NCBI RefSeq assembly: GCF_023898315.1
Contig: NC_064622.1
Coordinates: 169,466,178-169,530,177 of the forward strand
Direction: 5' to 3'
DNA length: 64,000 nucleotides
DNA from: Schistocerca nitens
Lineage: Eukaryota; Arthropoda; Insecta; Orthoptera; Acrididae
Shown here: piece after piece, positions 41,398 through 53,359 of the stretch
How positions within the stretch are numbered: position 1 is the first letter of the stretch
Layout of the letters: the number at the start of each line of letters is the position of its first letter
Position numbers and translations under genes: made by a program
Notes under the pieces: model-generated
What the model was told of the DNA's origin: nothing
What the model saw: only the letters and a program-made list of their open reading frames with translations
Databases searched by the model: none

Positions 41398-41710
41398 TGT
41401 AAGAACTAAAATGTGGAAAATTTCTTTAAATTTTGGATAGTACGTATCTTTAACCTCAGAGACTAGCTTCTAAAGGTGGTACAATTTAGGCACCCACTGG
41501 TAGAAATTAGGAAACGATTCCTAATATTTATGAGGTGCAGATATTCAGGAAATTAAGTGCAATGTCTTCATTTTTCTAAGAATATGCATTCTTTAATTCG
41601 GAGGTCTATAAAATCGTAAAATAGTTGGGGAAGACATTGTATAAATAATTTTGTAGCTTACTTCTCAGGATCCGATAAATAAAATCTCAAAAGTGTTAGA
41701 GTTTACGCAT

Positions 41711-42425
41711 TCGGTGCGTTCAATAAGTAATGCAACAATTTGTTTCTGTAAACAGGTTGGTTTTGCTCATGATTCCTATACACCATATTATTCCTCACTC
41801 TTTTAGCTACAAAGTCCTATTTTTCAACGTAATCTCCGTTCAATGCGACAGCCTTGCGTCGTCTTACTGGGAGGACCCATGTGCCTGCACGGTATCACTC
41901 TCCTGCATGACGTCAGAGCCGACGTCTTGCTGCATCAATAACTTCGCCAACATCCTTGTACTGCTTTCCGTGGAGAGTATCATTCATTGGGCGAAAGGGA
42001 TGGAAGTCGAATGATGCGAAATCCGGGCTGTATGGTAGATGAGGAATAACAGCCTAATGAAGTTTTGTGAACTCCTCCCCGATCTACAGACTTGTGTGAG
42101 GTCTTGCATTGTCATGTAGAGGAAGAAGTTCGTTTGCAGTTTGGTAGCTACGAACACGACGAAGTTGCTCCAACATCGAATTGTGTGCGGCCGGCAGGCA
42201 CGGAAGAGATCGGACGGGTTTGCGCGGCCTTGTTGCGATGATGCGAAACGTCTCGCTCAACGACTCACCGTGGTTTTGTTCAGAGCCAGGTCTCCACAGA
42301 CCTCCTGCGACGCTGAGGTTTTCCTCCGAAATAAACTCAACCCTTGGGACGCATCTCCGTTACAGACACCACTCTGAAAGCTGTGTATAGCACCGCCGTC
42401 AATCGGAACTTCATAAAACTATTGG
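41711..42425 (-). mobile_element. Mariner-like element relic, minus strand
   Basis: The left end 'ggtgcgttcaataagtaatg' is a mariner-type terminus. The minus strand encodes, in several frames, HDNARPHTSL with the second catalytic Asp (about 42090-42120) and PYSPDFASFDFHPF with the third, then 'KAVALNGDYVEK' at the C-terminus. The rest up to 42425 is the upstream part, scrambled. Mariner DDD-type, inactive. The right end is not defined and an RTE-like fragment follows within 15 bases. Confidence 0.7.
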
Positions 42426-42439
42426 GGCTGCAGCAGGAA

Positions 42440-43219
42440 TTGTTGTTGTTGTGGTCTTCAGCCCAGAGACTGGTTTGATGCAGCTCTCCATGCTACTCTA
42501 TCCTGTGCAAGCTTCTTCAAACCCAGTACCTACTGCAACCTACATCCTTCTGAATTTGCTTAGTGTATTGATCTCTTGGTCTCCCTCTACGATTTTTACC
42601 CTCCACGCTGCCCTCCAATGCTAAATTTATGATCCCTTGATGCCTCAGAACATGTCCTACCAACCTGTCCCTTCTTCTTGTCAAGTTGTGCCACAAACTC
42701 CTCTTCTCCCCAATTCTATTCAATACCTCCTCATTAGTTATGTGATCTACCCATATAATCTTCGGCATTCTTCTGTAGCACCACATTTCGAAAGATTCTA
42801 TTCTCTTCTTGTCCAAACTATTTATCGTCCATGTTTCACTTCCATACATGGCTACACTCCATACAAATACTTTCAGAAACGAATTCCTGACACTTAAATC
42901 TATACTCGATGTTAACAAATATCTCTTCTTCAGAAACGCTTTCCTTGCCATTGCCAGTCAACATCTGATATCCTCTCTACTTCGACCATCATCAGTTATT
43001 TTGCTCCCCAAATAGCAAAACTCCTTTACTACTTGAAGTGTCTCATTTCCTAATCTAATTCCCTCAGCATCACCAGACTTAATTCTGCTACATTCCATTA
43101 TCCTCGTTTTGCTTTTGTTGATGTTCCTCGTTTCAAGACACTGTCCATTCCGTTCTACTACTCTTCCAAGTCCTTTGCTGTCTCTGACAGAATTACAATG
43201 TCATCGGCGAACCTCAATA
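42440..43219 (-). mobile_element. RTE-like LINE, 3' fragment with internal deletion
   Basis: Same family as 26091-29363. The minus-strand frame 42951-42517 (144 codons) covers the C-terminal FEMWCYRRMPKIIW region; upstream frames reach the motif C region ('attacaatgtcatcggcgaa' is the reverse of the IVILS/FADD codons). A short deletion near 43125 removes 'atcttatatcctcct'. The tail is TTG-type on the plus strand (42440-42452). The 5' end is truncated at about 43219, just at motif C. Confidence 0.88.
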
Positions 43220-44127
43220 TTTATTTTTATTTTTAATTTTTTTTTAGCAGGAATACGTTCGAGAAAAAAATCCGCAGTTTTTCAACTGAAACTGGCGGAG
43301 TAAAGAGATATGCAGCAAACATCAGTCATTCAGCGCCCTTTGTATATCAGACCGAAGTCCTGAAACTTAGTGAATTTAGGCTTAGCCTCTCACATGGGGT
43401 GCGTAATTCGGTGTCTGTTCGGTGTGTGTTGTCTGGTACCCGTACATCACCACCCGCCGTGCGGTAGCTAATGTCCTCCCGTCCCTCTTCGCTTTCCCTC
43501 CCTCCCCATCTTCCCACAAATACACAACTCCTACACGGCCAGACTCCCACTCACGTTCGTCTGCCATCATGCCGCAGCGCACGTTTCGCTGGCGAGCGGT
43601 CGTTAGGCGTGTTTACTGGAGCAGCAGCCTTCAAACTCGTTAATACCAGCCGAATAAAGAACGGCTCTTTGCATCTTAATTAGGAGGCTGCTGAACTACA
43701 ATAACCAAAGGAGCCAAAAAAACCAGAGCCACGTCCGTTGTTAAATATATCGGTGCGCTGGCGCTAGCGGTTCGTACGTAAGCCGCCGGCGGCTACCGCC
43801 CGCTCCTGCGAATTAATATGCGACCGCCCGGAGAACGCGTCGCACCTGCAGAGATCCGCGCCGTGGGGTCGGCGGCCTGTGGCGCGCACCAACGCTGACC
43901 GCCATCACTTTCACACTGCAGCATTGTCTTGGTCACCAGCACATCTCCACCAGTGCTCGAGTAAAGTCTTTCCTCTGCTTGTCGTGAATGTACAGAATAT
44001 CCGAACAGATAACGGGGAGGATTGAAGACTTGCTGTGTGCAGAACTTTTCATATAGTTCTTGTTGAAGAGGCAAGATAGGATAACTTCCAAATTTCCCAT
44101 TTCTCAGACTCGTGTGCTCTACAGGAG
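43220..44127. other. Unassigned block with CpG-rich part
   Basis: T-rich at the left, then GC- and CpG-rich from about 43540 to 43900. A 119-codon minus frame (44152-43793) crosses into the LTR element and contains 'ERLYSSTGGDVLVTKT', faintly like the hAT C-terminal block; too weak to call. A host promoter island is another possibility. Confidence 0.25.
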
Positions 44128-44426
44128 GTAGTAAAACGTCCCCTTTGAACAATTATACGTGACTGTGCTTAAACTGACACACAATATTTTTAGCGCAACG
44201 CAATCTGACTTTCAAAAATCCCTACAAAAGAATGGACCTGAATAACATTAACCTATACCTTTCACAAATCACTTACATATACATCAGTGTTACAGGAGTT
44301 ATGACATAAGTACATACATAAAAGATCAGAATAACTTAAGAAACATCAACATGAGCATTAAAACAAAACAGAATAAATAATGTCTAAACATCTTTACGAA
44401 GAAAATAACATAGTATTTGAAAAATT

Positions 44427-44984
44427 CTACAACATAAGTCTCTGATTTTGTTCCATTGTGTCTAACTGTTGCTGTGTTTGTCTCTGATTTTGTTCCATTG
44501 TGTCTAACTTTTGAAGCTTTTGCTGTGTTTGTCTCTGATTTTGTTCCATTTGTTGCATTAATTGCAATAATAATGTATTAGTGTCTGGAATGTGTTTCTC
44601 TATGCTTTTTGGCAGTGCATTTTCACCGGCAACATTCACGTTTTGACAAGCAGAAAATGTGTCTTGACTCATTTGAGAAAACGGTGGGGACCCAAAACCT
44701 GAGTCTACAGTATTTGCAATATTGTGTTCTGTCATTTCGCATTTCTGAGGCGAGCTGTCGCCGACCGATCGATCGATAATGGTTCCCTGTTCACTAATTG
44801 TTTCACTGCCTACACCATTATTTGCAGCCCACTCCATTTCCCTATGCACAATTACCAAATTACTACTTTGAACATTAGTTAATTCATTACTCTGCGGCGC
44901 TAACACACTGCTTTCGTCTTCACTGTCATTTCTCAGTTTACTTTGAAGCCTAGTATTACGTTTTTCACACGCCATTATTGTCAC
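44427..44984 (-). CDS. Gag-like coiled-coil protein, 185 aa
   Basis: An uninterrupted minus-strand frame starting MTIMACEKRNTRLQSKLRND. The N-terminal half is rich in Ser, Glu and Asn without a known domain. The C-terminal third (about residues 134-185) is a Gln-rich helix made of repeated units, LDTMEQNQRQTQQ, that should form a coiled coil. No zinc knuckle, protease or polymerase motif is visible. Placed just inside the 5' LTR, it is most likely the start of gag, cut off by the internal deletion; the frame ends soon after the deletion side. The second Met (residue 4) is an equally good start. Whether it is expressed is unknown. Confidence 0.5.
   Translation of the reverse strand: MTIMACEKRNTRLQSKLRNDSEDESSVLAPQSNELTNVQSSNLVIVHREMEWAANNGVGSETISEQGTIIDRSVGDSSPQKCEMTEHNIANTVDSGFGSPPFSQMSQDTFSACQNVNVAGENALPKSIEKHIPDTNTLLLQLMQQMEQNQRQTQQKLQKLDTMEQNQRQTQQQLDTMEQNQRLML
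44439..44560. repeat. Internal repeat units in the gag-like frame
   Basis: 'tctctgattttgttccat' begins at 44439, 44481 and 44532, spacing 42 and 51 bases, both multiples of three, so copies can be gained or lost without a frameshift. Confidence 0.85.
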
Positions 44985-45271
44985 AATATTTCACATGACA
45001 ACACAGAAAAGCACAATTTGAAGTGCAAAATAACAAAACACATTAATATAGCATTGAAAATAATTCTAGTTAATTGCAAGCGCAGCTGCGAAATACTTGG
45101 TGCAAATCTACATGCATGCCACAACTGTGTACGACAGCGAAAACTACAACTACAAAGGAAATTCTCTCTATAATTACGCGCTAGCAATAAACAAAAGCTA
45201 CACTAATTACACAAACTACAAGAAAAAGTCAGAAGATTCCAGTGAGGTATCCTAGGCTAAGGGTCGACATA

Positions 45272-45588
45272 TGAAACGTCCCCTTTGAACAATTATACAT
45301 GACTGTGCTTAAACTGACACACAATATTTTTAGCGCAACGCAATCTGACTTTCAAAAATCCCTACAAAAGAATGGCCCTGACTAACATTAACCTATACCT
45401 TTCACAAATCACTTACCTCACAAAAATCTTCGTTACTCGAACTACTGCAATACAGCGAGCGCCACTACTGCCAGCTAAATAAAAGATTCAAACTACGGAA
45501 GGCACTAACTACTGATAGGCATAGTTAGCAAATGAAAGATTTTAATAGAGAACATACAATGTATTTACCTTAATAGTCATCAAAAGTC

Positions 45589-45655
<67 letters not shown>

Positions 45656-45898
45656 CAGTGTATGACATCCAGTCTTACAAATTTCCAAACTCCGCCATTT
45701 CTCTCCCCACATCCACCACTGCTGGCGGCTCACCTCCAACTGCGCAACGCTACGCGCTGTTAACAGCCAACTGCCCAACACTACAATGGCAGACAACAAT
45801 GCAAACTAGCCACAGACTGCACACAGCACAGCCAGTGATTTTTCATAGAGAGCGCTACGTGGCGTTACCAATAAGAAAACCTAAACAGCCTACTTACA
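45272..45898 (-). repeat. Complete LTR (5' LTR of the minus-strand element)
   Basis: Starts TGAAACGTCCCC and ends CTACTTACA. It contains an AT microsatellite at 45592-45654 in the same place as the solo LTR at 38517-39384. Confidence 0.85.
45592..45654. repeat. (AT)n microsatellite
   Basis: 63 bases of AT inside the LTR. Confidence 0.97.
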
Positions 45899-45902
45899 GT
45901 AG

Positions 45903-47336
45903 GGATAGGGAAAACCGATACCGCTATTCAGCCGCGAATAACAAGTATTTTTAGCTTTTGTTTGGGCTCCATTATAACAGGTGTTTTCGATTTTTCACTA
46001 ATAACCGAGTGAAAACCAGAAATATCACTTAGCCATAGCAGGGTGCTAAAATTTATCGTTTTTAAATAAAGGAGCAATTCCTCCAATCCAAATGTGGCAT
46101 ACAGTAAACCAGTGCTTAACAGTATTTGTTAAAAACAGAAATACCAAATTAAGGTATTTGCTCTTTCAATAGGTGATCTGTTTATACATGGTTATAGCTT
46201 ATCCAAATCTGCACAACGCGATCGCGATTCTTAAATAGATGTATTTGTTCTCTGTTTTCTATGTAGATAACCTGAAGATACCTAAATAAGGCGAAACGCT
46301 TCGTTGAAAAGTAAAATTAGTTCAAATTGCAACCAAGACTGTTTTTAACCAATAAAAGGAGCAATTTTTATGCGTAAAATTCGCATTGGTTTTGAACTAC
46401 TGCGTTACTATAGAAAATGGGAAAACCGATCAGTTATTTTAATAACAATTCCGACGGAAACGAGCAATAAACACGTGGCATAAGAATTGGTACGGCATTG
46501 CTGGCGTGAGACAATAACGTCCTCATTTCCGTTTCTCGTGGCCTAAGGTACGTGTTTAAGTGCAGTTTAAGTGCACCTAGTCTATAAAGTAATTTCTCGC
46601 TGTCTTCGCCAGGCATCCGTCGAACTGCAGAATGGTACCAATCCTAGTCTGGAAATATTTTTAAGAGGTGATGTAGCAATGAAATGTAATGCTTTATTTG
46701 CTTTAAAAGATTAAGGACTCGTCTGCTATTTCTATAAAATAATAAAAGAAGGAAATTATGGTAACAACAATAAATTAACAACTTAACAATTCATTCAAAG
46801 TACGTAATAATGATGGAAAGTAGCTGATATGTTGCCTGTGTCTACATAATATGCCTTTATCTGTTTGTAGCCCTTTAAAACCGATGGAACAGAGTTCTTC
46901 AGCTTCATTATTCACCCTTTAGCAGTGGTTAATTGTAATTCAAAAATAGTAATATTAGCCCCAATGAAACATGACTTTTGAGCAGAGTTTGAAAAAAAAA
47001 TGAGAATGACTAGGAGGATACTGGTGATTTTTTTGTAGTATTCAACTACTCATTACTTTTCGAGAAAAGCGGAGAACGGTAGAGGGACTAAGTTTTGTTT
47101 TATTTGCGTATTTAATTTAATAGTTGAGGACCTGTGTCTTGAATCTGCGAGTGTCCAAATTTTTCAGACTTTCCTCGATTTATTCATTTATTACAGGAAA
47201 TAACAGTAACAAAGCACCGAATTCAGTTATTTCAGAAATAAGTTGTTTTGAGCGGTTTTAAAAGTCATGTTAAAACTGTCATGTTAAAAACCGATATGAC
47301 GGAAAACTGGTTGTTTCAGCTACAACTGCCATCCCT
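45903..47336. mobile_element. Candidate hAT-type non-autonomous element
   Basis: The left side reads 'agggatagggaaaaccgat' and the right side ends 'gccatccctgcc', which gives inverted AGGGATGG-type ends as in hAT elements; related 'gggaaaaccgat' and 'aaaaccgatatg' blocks recur at about 46418 and 47285. The LTR element at 44132-45898 sits right at its left end. No transposase is visible and the target duplication was not found, so this is tentative. Confidence 0.3.
46271..46300 (+). other. Hammerhead-like motif (CTGAAGA - CCT/AGG stem - CGAAAC)
   Basis: CCTGAAGAT is followed by ACCT, a short loop, AGG and CGAAACGC. It resembles the motif at 7028-7058 in layout but not in stem sequence. Position 7 of the hammerhead core is variable, so CTGAAGA is allowed, but the U after it is not canonical. 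Confidence 0.25.
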
Positions 47337-47732
47337 GCCCATGGGATGGGCATTGCTTGCAACAGGCGTCGTCGAGTTCTGTTCTACGCGGTGAAGGACG
47401 TGTTCTACAAAGTCGAGAATGCTGAGCGTCCGTGGAGCTGCACAGTAAATCATTGTAGTTGTGATCCTATCAGCTTCTCGCACAGGTAATGGAACGAAAC
47501 GGTGTGTGACGACATAGAGACGGACGACAGAGCCCTCTTCTGAATTTTTGTGCGCACCGTGAAGCGGAAGGTTTGAAAGTAATACCACCTTCAAACTTAT
47601 TTGTTTTATCACTGTACCTCTTCAATAAGAACGACAGTGTTATAGTAGGACAGTTAGCATATGATGTCAGAGGGGTGCATGGAAGAGATGGGAAATCTGG
47701 TAGTAGTACACGGTGAGGTCATCGATTTTCTC

Positions 47733-49285
47733 CAAAGGTTTCTTTAATTTTCTTGCGGACAGTATCTTACTCTTAGTTACACATGCTTCTACAACTTTGC
47801 ATATTTCTGCTAGCGACTCCTGATAGGCCATTTTGGACTTTCTGCCAATCTCACCTTCTATACGTCCGTATTCCCTTTCGCCTACTTCATTTGCTACATT
47901 TGCATATTTTATCCTTTTGTCAGGTGTATTCAACATCTCCTGTGTTAATCAGAGTTTTGTGGGAAGCCTTGCCTTTTCACTTATTTAATCTTCTGCTGCC
48001 TTGTTTCCCAATTTTTTAAAATTTCATCCTCCAGCTTTTGTCAAAGGTTTCTTAATATTCCCTCTGAAGCTCTCAATAATCACTGGCTCTTTCATGTTAT
48101 CCGTAACCGATTTCCTTAATTTTCTAACGTTTTGCACTTTCTCAAGTCTTAACTTAGAGTTCATTATCAATCAGTTAGTCAGACCCTACATCTACCCTTG
48201 GAAATTTCATTCAGCTTAAAATATGGTTTAGAAATCTCTGCCTTACCATCACATGATCAGTCCGAAACCTACCAGTGTTTCCAGCTCTCTTCCAGCTAAA
48301 CAGACATACTACATGATTATTAAACCAATCGTTAGCGATGATTAAATGTGCTCTATGCGAAGTTCTACGAGGTGGGTTCCTCTTTCATTCCTTTTCCCCC
48401 GTCCATGTTCTCCTACTATTTTTCCTTATTTTCCTTTTCCCAGTATCCAATTCCAGTTCCCCATCATAATTAAATTTTCCTTTTCTTTTAACAATCGAAA
48501 CAGTTTCTTTTATCTTGGTATACATCCTTTCAGTCTCTTCATTATGCATGGAGCTAGTTGGCATACAAACTTCTACTAATGTGGTGAGCGTTGGCTTCGT
48601 GCCTGTCTTGTATGTTATGAAGAGTTCACTATGCTATTCGTGGTAGCTTACCTACGTTCGTACACCCGTATCCACCATCAGACTTACTCCTACATTACCC
48701 GTAATTGATTTTGTATTTATAATCCTCTACTCACCCATCCAGAAGTCCTGTTCTTTCTGCCACCACACTTCGCTGGTTACCACTATATCTAACTTCAACC
48801 TACTCACTTATATTTTTTACTTCTCTTAACCTCATAACCGATTAAAGGATCTATTTTTAAAATTTCCGTCTCTTGGTATTCAAGTTTTGTTTCTCGTGGT
48901 GACGATATCCTCCTGAGTAGTTACCGGCCAGAGGTCCGCAAGGTGGCTATTTCACATCCAGGATATTTTACCGAAGAGGATGCCGTCATCACTCAATCGT
49001 ACAGAAGAGCTGCATGCCCACGGGAAAAACAACGGTCATAGTTTCTCCTTGCTTTCAGCCTTTCGTAGTACCAGCACGTTACAAGGTCACGTCAGTCAAT
49101 CATCCAGACTGTTGCCTCTACAACAACTGAAAAGGCTGCTGCCTCTCTGCAGTAACCACATGATTTTGTGGTCTCTCCACGATGCCCCTCCATTGTTATT
49201 TCACCTATTCTTCGTCCACCTTTATTATGGAGGCACTCAACCCATCCCACATTGGCAAGGTTCATGGTTCAATGCGAGGTTCTCT
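47733..49285 (-). mobile_element. RTE-like LINE, 5' half, decayed
   Basis: Aligns with 27735-29355 of the full-length copy: 5' UTR ('tgaaaaggctgctgcc' near 49125), endonuclease region in broken frames, and the linker 'KRIKYANVANEVGEREYGRI' (frame 47936-47667). Homology stops right after the codons for LEK near 47735, at almost the same point where the full-length copy has its frameshift. The RT half is absent. A LINE fragment that lacks its 3' part is unusual and points to a later deletion or a split copy. Confidence 0.8.
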
Positions 49286-49289
49286 CCTA

Positions 49290-49960
49290 GTGAGCAAATA
49301 AACTGCACAACATGAAACACGAGTGAGATCCTTTCAAGCTATGCCATTACTATGGAGACCATATCTTATCTGCGTACAATATACTATTCATATCCACATA
49401 CGAACTATTGCACAGTTTTCTAAATAAACCGAAAAAGTTATAGATTTGCAGGCAACCAAAACTGGATTGTTGAGTCCTCCAGCACTCATCATCTTAACGA
49501 ATACACATGTTTTCTGTGAAATACTGTAACGGGCTTATTTGATGTATGTAACTGCATTGTACTTCTGCCACTAGTAATTATTTGGAGCTCTGTAAAACAT
49601 TAAAGAAGTATGTATGTAGTTTGTTGTCTGTTAACATTGCTTGTCTTGAATTATAATAACCTGATGTGTACAGATGCAATGTATATTTATGATGAAAAAC
49701 CAAAATTGTTACTTATTGAGTAATGTTATTTCCATGTGTATATGTAATTTCATTGTAATTTTAGGAGCTTTGGCCATCTATGAAAATTAATATCAGTGAC
49801 TAATGTTACGAAGAGACAGTTGAGGAGCGATGATGAACTATGTTGCGTTGCAACGACGTGTAACTGGGTTTTCTCTTTTGATGCTAGTCAATTGTCAGGA
49901 TGAGCATTACTGCAAAGGGTATTTGATTCTAAAGCATTATGTCAGGGTGAAAAAAACTAA
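49290..49960. other. No recognisable feature
   Basis: AT-rich, short frames only. Confidence 0.4.
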
Positions 49961-49974
49961 ATAAATTACTTTTT

Positions 49975-51180
49975 CCCTCTTAACAACATGTGGGCAGGGT
50001 GGGTTCTTCCTTGGCTCGGGTATGAGGTAGAATGAAACAGCGCTTTTACATAAGATAACTTTTATTGAAGATTTGTACAATGGTTTTCTTACTGGATTGT
50101 TCTGGCTGGGAGAGCGGCAGCTGTGTCGTTTGCGAAGCCTCTGCTGCGTGAGCGAAGGCGTCTGATTACGCCTGTCGGTGTGTATCTCGTACCGTTGTTT
50201 CAAATGGCTCTGAGCACTATGGGACTTAACATCTTAGGTCATCAGTCCCCAAGAACTTAGAACTACTTAAACCTAACTAACCTAAGGACATCACACACAT
50301 CCATGCCCGAGGCAGGATTCGAACCTGCGACCGTAGCAGTCCCGCGGTTCCAGACTGCAGCGTCTAGAATCGCACGGTCACATCGCTGTTTCGCCCAGTT
50401 GACTGGAGACGAGCATCGTGAGTTGGCCCATTTAATTATTGAGAACGAAGTCGTGAATCGGATGGTGATACCTTGGATGTGGCGTCCCAGTGTTTCTCTT
50501 CTCTATGAGGCCGCGTGTGTCAGTTTTGCGCATCGGCCAGCGGAGCGGCGCGGCGGGGCAAGGCCAGTGTCCCAGACTCGAACAACGGACTCCACCTTGC
50601 CAGTCTTCGGCTGTCAGATCTTCATCCCAGCTCACAGGTGACTGCTGATGTGAGGCCGTCTCCTTCCCGTCCTCACGAGTCACCCGGGTACATAAAAATC
50701 AGTCTTCAAATACCTTCTAGCTTCTGTCTTCTGGCGGCGAGGCTGCTGCATGCTATTCCATTACAGCGGCGGACTTGGTGCTTCTGTGCATGATGTAGTC
50801 TCTTCCTGCATGACGGTCTTCAGCACCGACTGAACTGTACTGGAACTGAAAACTACTGTCGGGCCCACTGCGTCTCGCGTATTTATTTACTTCAGTTCAC
50901 TGGAGGTGAACGACTTCATGGTCATTGCCTCTTCTGTCACGTTGAAAAGCTTCTCGAAGAATCTTCTTAGCATCGGTCATTGGCTCTTGGAACGTAGGCG
51001 AGGGCCTTTGATCACATGTGACAATTGAGAAACACGTGAGCCGGTCGGGCGATGCCCTGACGGCTGAATCGACTGCGTCCGCGTATGTGGGGAGGGCGAT
51101 GGCTTCTCTTGAACGTGCTGACTTGCAAGCGCCGACTATTGCCACTGCTGCTCTGTCCGCTGTTTGTCAGTGTGTAATTC
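49975..51180 (-). repeat. Candidate LTR on the minus strand with a SINE inside
   Basis: On the minus strand a TATA-like 'aaataaatacgcgagacg' (about 50874-50891) is followed by GC-richer sequence and, some 800 bases on, by AATAAA (50066-50061). Promoter followed by polyadenylation signal in this spacing would fit the R region of a long LTR or a short untranslated transcript. The frames at 50303-50641 and 50515-50793 show no known domain. Ends were not identified. Confidence 0.25.
50202..50384 (-). mobile_element. tRNA-derived SINE, common type, minus strand
   Basis: Flanked by GTTGTTTC (50194-50201) and GCTGTTTC (50385-50392), one mismatch. The last bases of the head are missing. Confidence 0.85.
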
Positions 51181-52431
51181 TTCTAAACTAAACAAAGCTT
51201 TTCATTTATTTTCTAATTTCTACTTCACTAATGTATTTACCTATCTTAAGTACCACTCAACAGACGGTTAAAGCGGAACACTAAGAGTGAAACGAACTGT
51301 CGTCATACGCGGATAGTGAACTGTCTATGATCTGGTTTAGTATGCTGAAAACTGTACCTGAATGTGTGAGGATCGAACTCCTGAACAATTTAATTTCAGT
51401 TAAGTGAAGAATAAACAGGCAGACTGCACATTAGGATGCATATTCGTCCAGACATCCACCGTTATGTTTTTAATATCAAATTAACTCAATTGGTCAATCC
51501 CGTTCAGATTTTCAACCAGTGAAAGATTATTTATGGTGTATTCTAGCAGACCAGTGAACGTAGAGACAACGGATCATTTGGCACCAGAGATCTTGCACCA
51601 GTCACTTCAGGTAGGGGGCTGCTGAACACACGTCTCTGCAATCATAATGTCAACTGTCAACTGACATTCATTACTATGGAGTGCCAATACGAAGTCCCAT
51701 AGATAAATATTATTAAAGTGTATTACATAGATTCAAGTCATATTTCAATTTACCGTTCAACAGGTCTCCTTCAGTAACACCTCAAATTAAAATTATATTT
51801 GTGCTATTAAGGATATTTCAATTTTAGAACATCACGCAGTTTTCACTTAACGAAGTGCGCTGACATATCAATAATGCTGGGGACACTAGTTATCCATTGC
51901 TGTGTTAATTCGTGGTATTAGAAAAGATATAATTTAACTAGTGATACTTTGCAGAAATTCGGTATGAAGACTGAACAATTTTGTTCTCGTGATATGTGAA
52001 CCCATGTTATTAAAGCTAGTGATCGTGAAGCAGAAGTGGCATTTGTAATCAGTTAACAACGACCTGAAGTCGAAATTGTTTACAGCTGCATCATTTCAAA
52101 CCAGGTCATCACTCATTCCCTAGTGATGACATTAACTTTATTGCAGTCAGGGAATATTTGCTTATTTGAAATGCTTAATTATTAAAGTTTTTCACCAAAG
52201 ACATTCAGAGTACCAACAGGTTCAAGTTGCCGACAGAAATAGGTCAATTACTAACTAGCTAGGTGAAAAAGGTTTTTGTATAATAAAATTGCACTGCTTA
52301 CCCACATATAAATTTTCAACAGCAGTCAGTAGCCAAGAGTTATTTGTGGTTACAGCTTCTCTTGTTAATAATATTTGTGCACAATTTATCTGTTTGTGTG
52401 CCTTACTTATATGTATCTATTTTCTATGTGA
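51181..52431. other. No recognisable feature
   Basis: 1.25 kb of AT-rich DNA with no frame of interest and no ends that I can pair. Confidence 0.4.
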
Positions 52432-52445
52432 TTGAAGCGTGCTTG

Positions 52446-52630
52446 CCGGCCGGGGTGGCCGAGCGAGTCTAGGTGCTACAGTCTGGAACCGCGCGACCGC
52501 TACGGTCGTAGGTTCGAATCCTGCCTCGGGCATGGATGTGTGTGATGTCCTTAGGTTAGGTTTAAGTAGTTCTAAGTTCTAGGGGACTGATGAGCACAGA
52601 TGTTAAGTCCCATAGTGCTCAGAGCCATTT
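52446..52630 (+). mobile_element. tRNA-derived SINE, common type, plus strand
   Basis: The longest duplication in the window, TTGAAGCGTGCTTG, at 52432-52445 and 52631-52644, is exact. The head reads 'ccggccggggtggccgagcg'; seven bases of the usual 'gttagttag' run are missing. Confidence 0.95.
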
Positions 52631-52644
52631 TTGAAGCGTGCTTG

Positions 52645-53359
52645 TTTTCCGTATTTGCGATCTCAGTCAATCTTTCTTACAAACAGACGCTATCTAGTTG
52701 ATAACATCGCACACATATTAGTGCAGGTTAGAAACAGTCTGCTTACGGGTTGGATTAAATGAACAGTAGAATGACGCTATAACCCCAACAGTTTGCGGGA
52801 TGTTTTGGTGAATGTTTTGTTGCAGAAACTTTACGTGTTACGCGCAGAAAGACCATTTCAAATTTTACGAGCTACTTGACAAGGTGGGGCAAGGTATCAG
52901 CTGCGTATTTACTGGTAGGAAACTGTGGAAATAATTATAGAACACGTAGCTGTATGAAAGTCCCGGCAACATTTTTATAAACAGTCTTAACTGATCAGTA
53001 GTAGTAAATAGGAATAAGTCAAAGTAGAGAAAAGAAGTTAGGACCGTTTTAATAGTCCATCACATTGCATTGCAGCTCGAACAATGTTTTAGTTCTTGGT
53101 AAACTACAGTACACAAATAAAATTCTCTCACAATGTCTGGATTTTAAGAAATCTACACTATCGGACGTCAACTGAAAATTTTGGATAAACTTTAGAATGA
53201 ACTTGGATTAAATTTGTTAAACGTCTCTGAATAGTGATAATAACTTTTTTTGTAAATTAAATGGACAGACGATTACGCTGACTACCCCGGAAAACATAGA
53301 ATGCCGTAAGATAGAGTACCTAAATTAAAAAAATCTTCTCTAAGTCCACCATCGCATCA
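52645..53359. other. No recognisable feature
   Basis: AT-rich, without motifs or repeats that I can see. Confidence 0.4.

Larger units (their letters stand above)
44132..45898 (-). mobile_element. Shrunken LTR retrotransposon with GTAG target duplication
   Basis: GTAG occurs directly outside both ends (44128-44131 and 45899-45902). The right LTR is complete (45272-45898, TG...CA, 627 bp). The left LTR keeps only its first 145 bases (44132-44276), and a deletion then joins it to internal sequence. Between them lies one gag-like frame on the minus strand and no pol. The right LTR is the 5' LTR. Superfamily cannot be told without pol; a 4-bp duplication fits Gypsy or BEL better than Copia. Confidence 0.85.

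Noticed and set aside
43793..44152. hAT transposase C-terminus on the minus strand
   Set aside because: Only a weak resemblance of ERLYSSTGGDVLVTKT to the hAT dimerisation block, and the frame runs across an element boundary at 44132.
50303..50793. 112- and 92-codon plus-strand frames
   Set aside because: The first starts inside a SINE, and neither shows a domain; GC-rich composition explains the openness.
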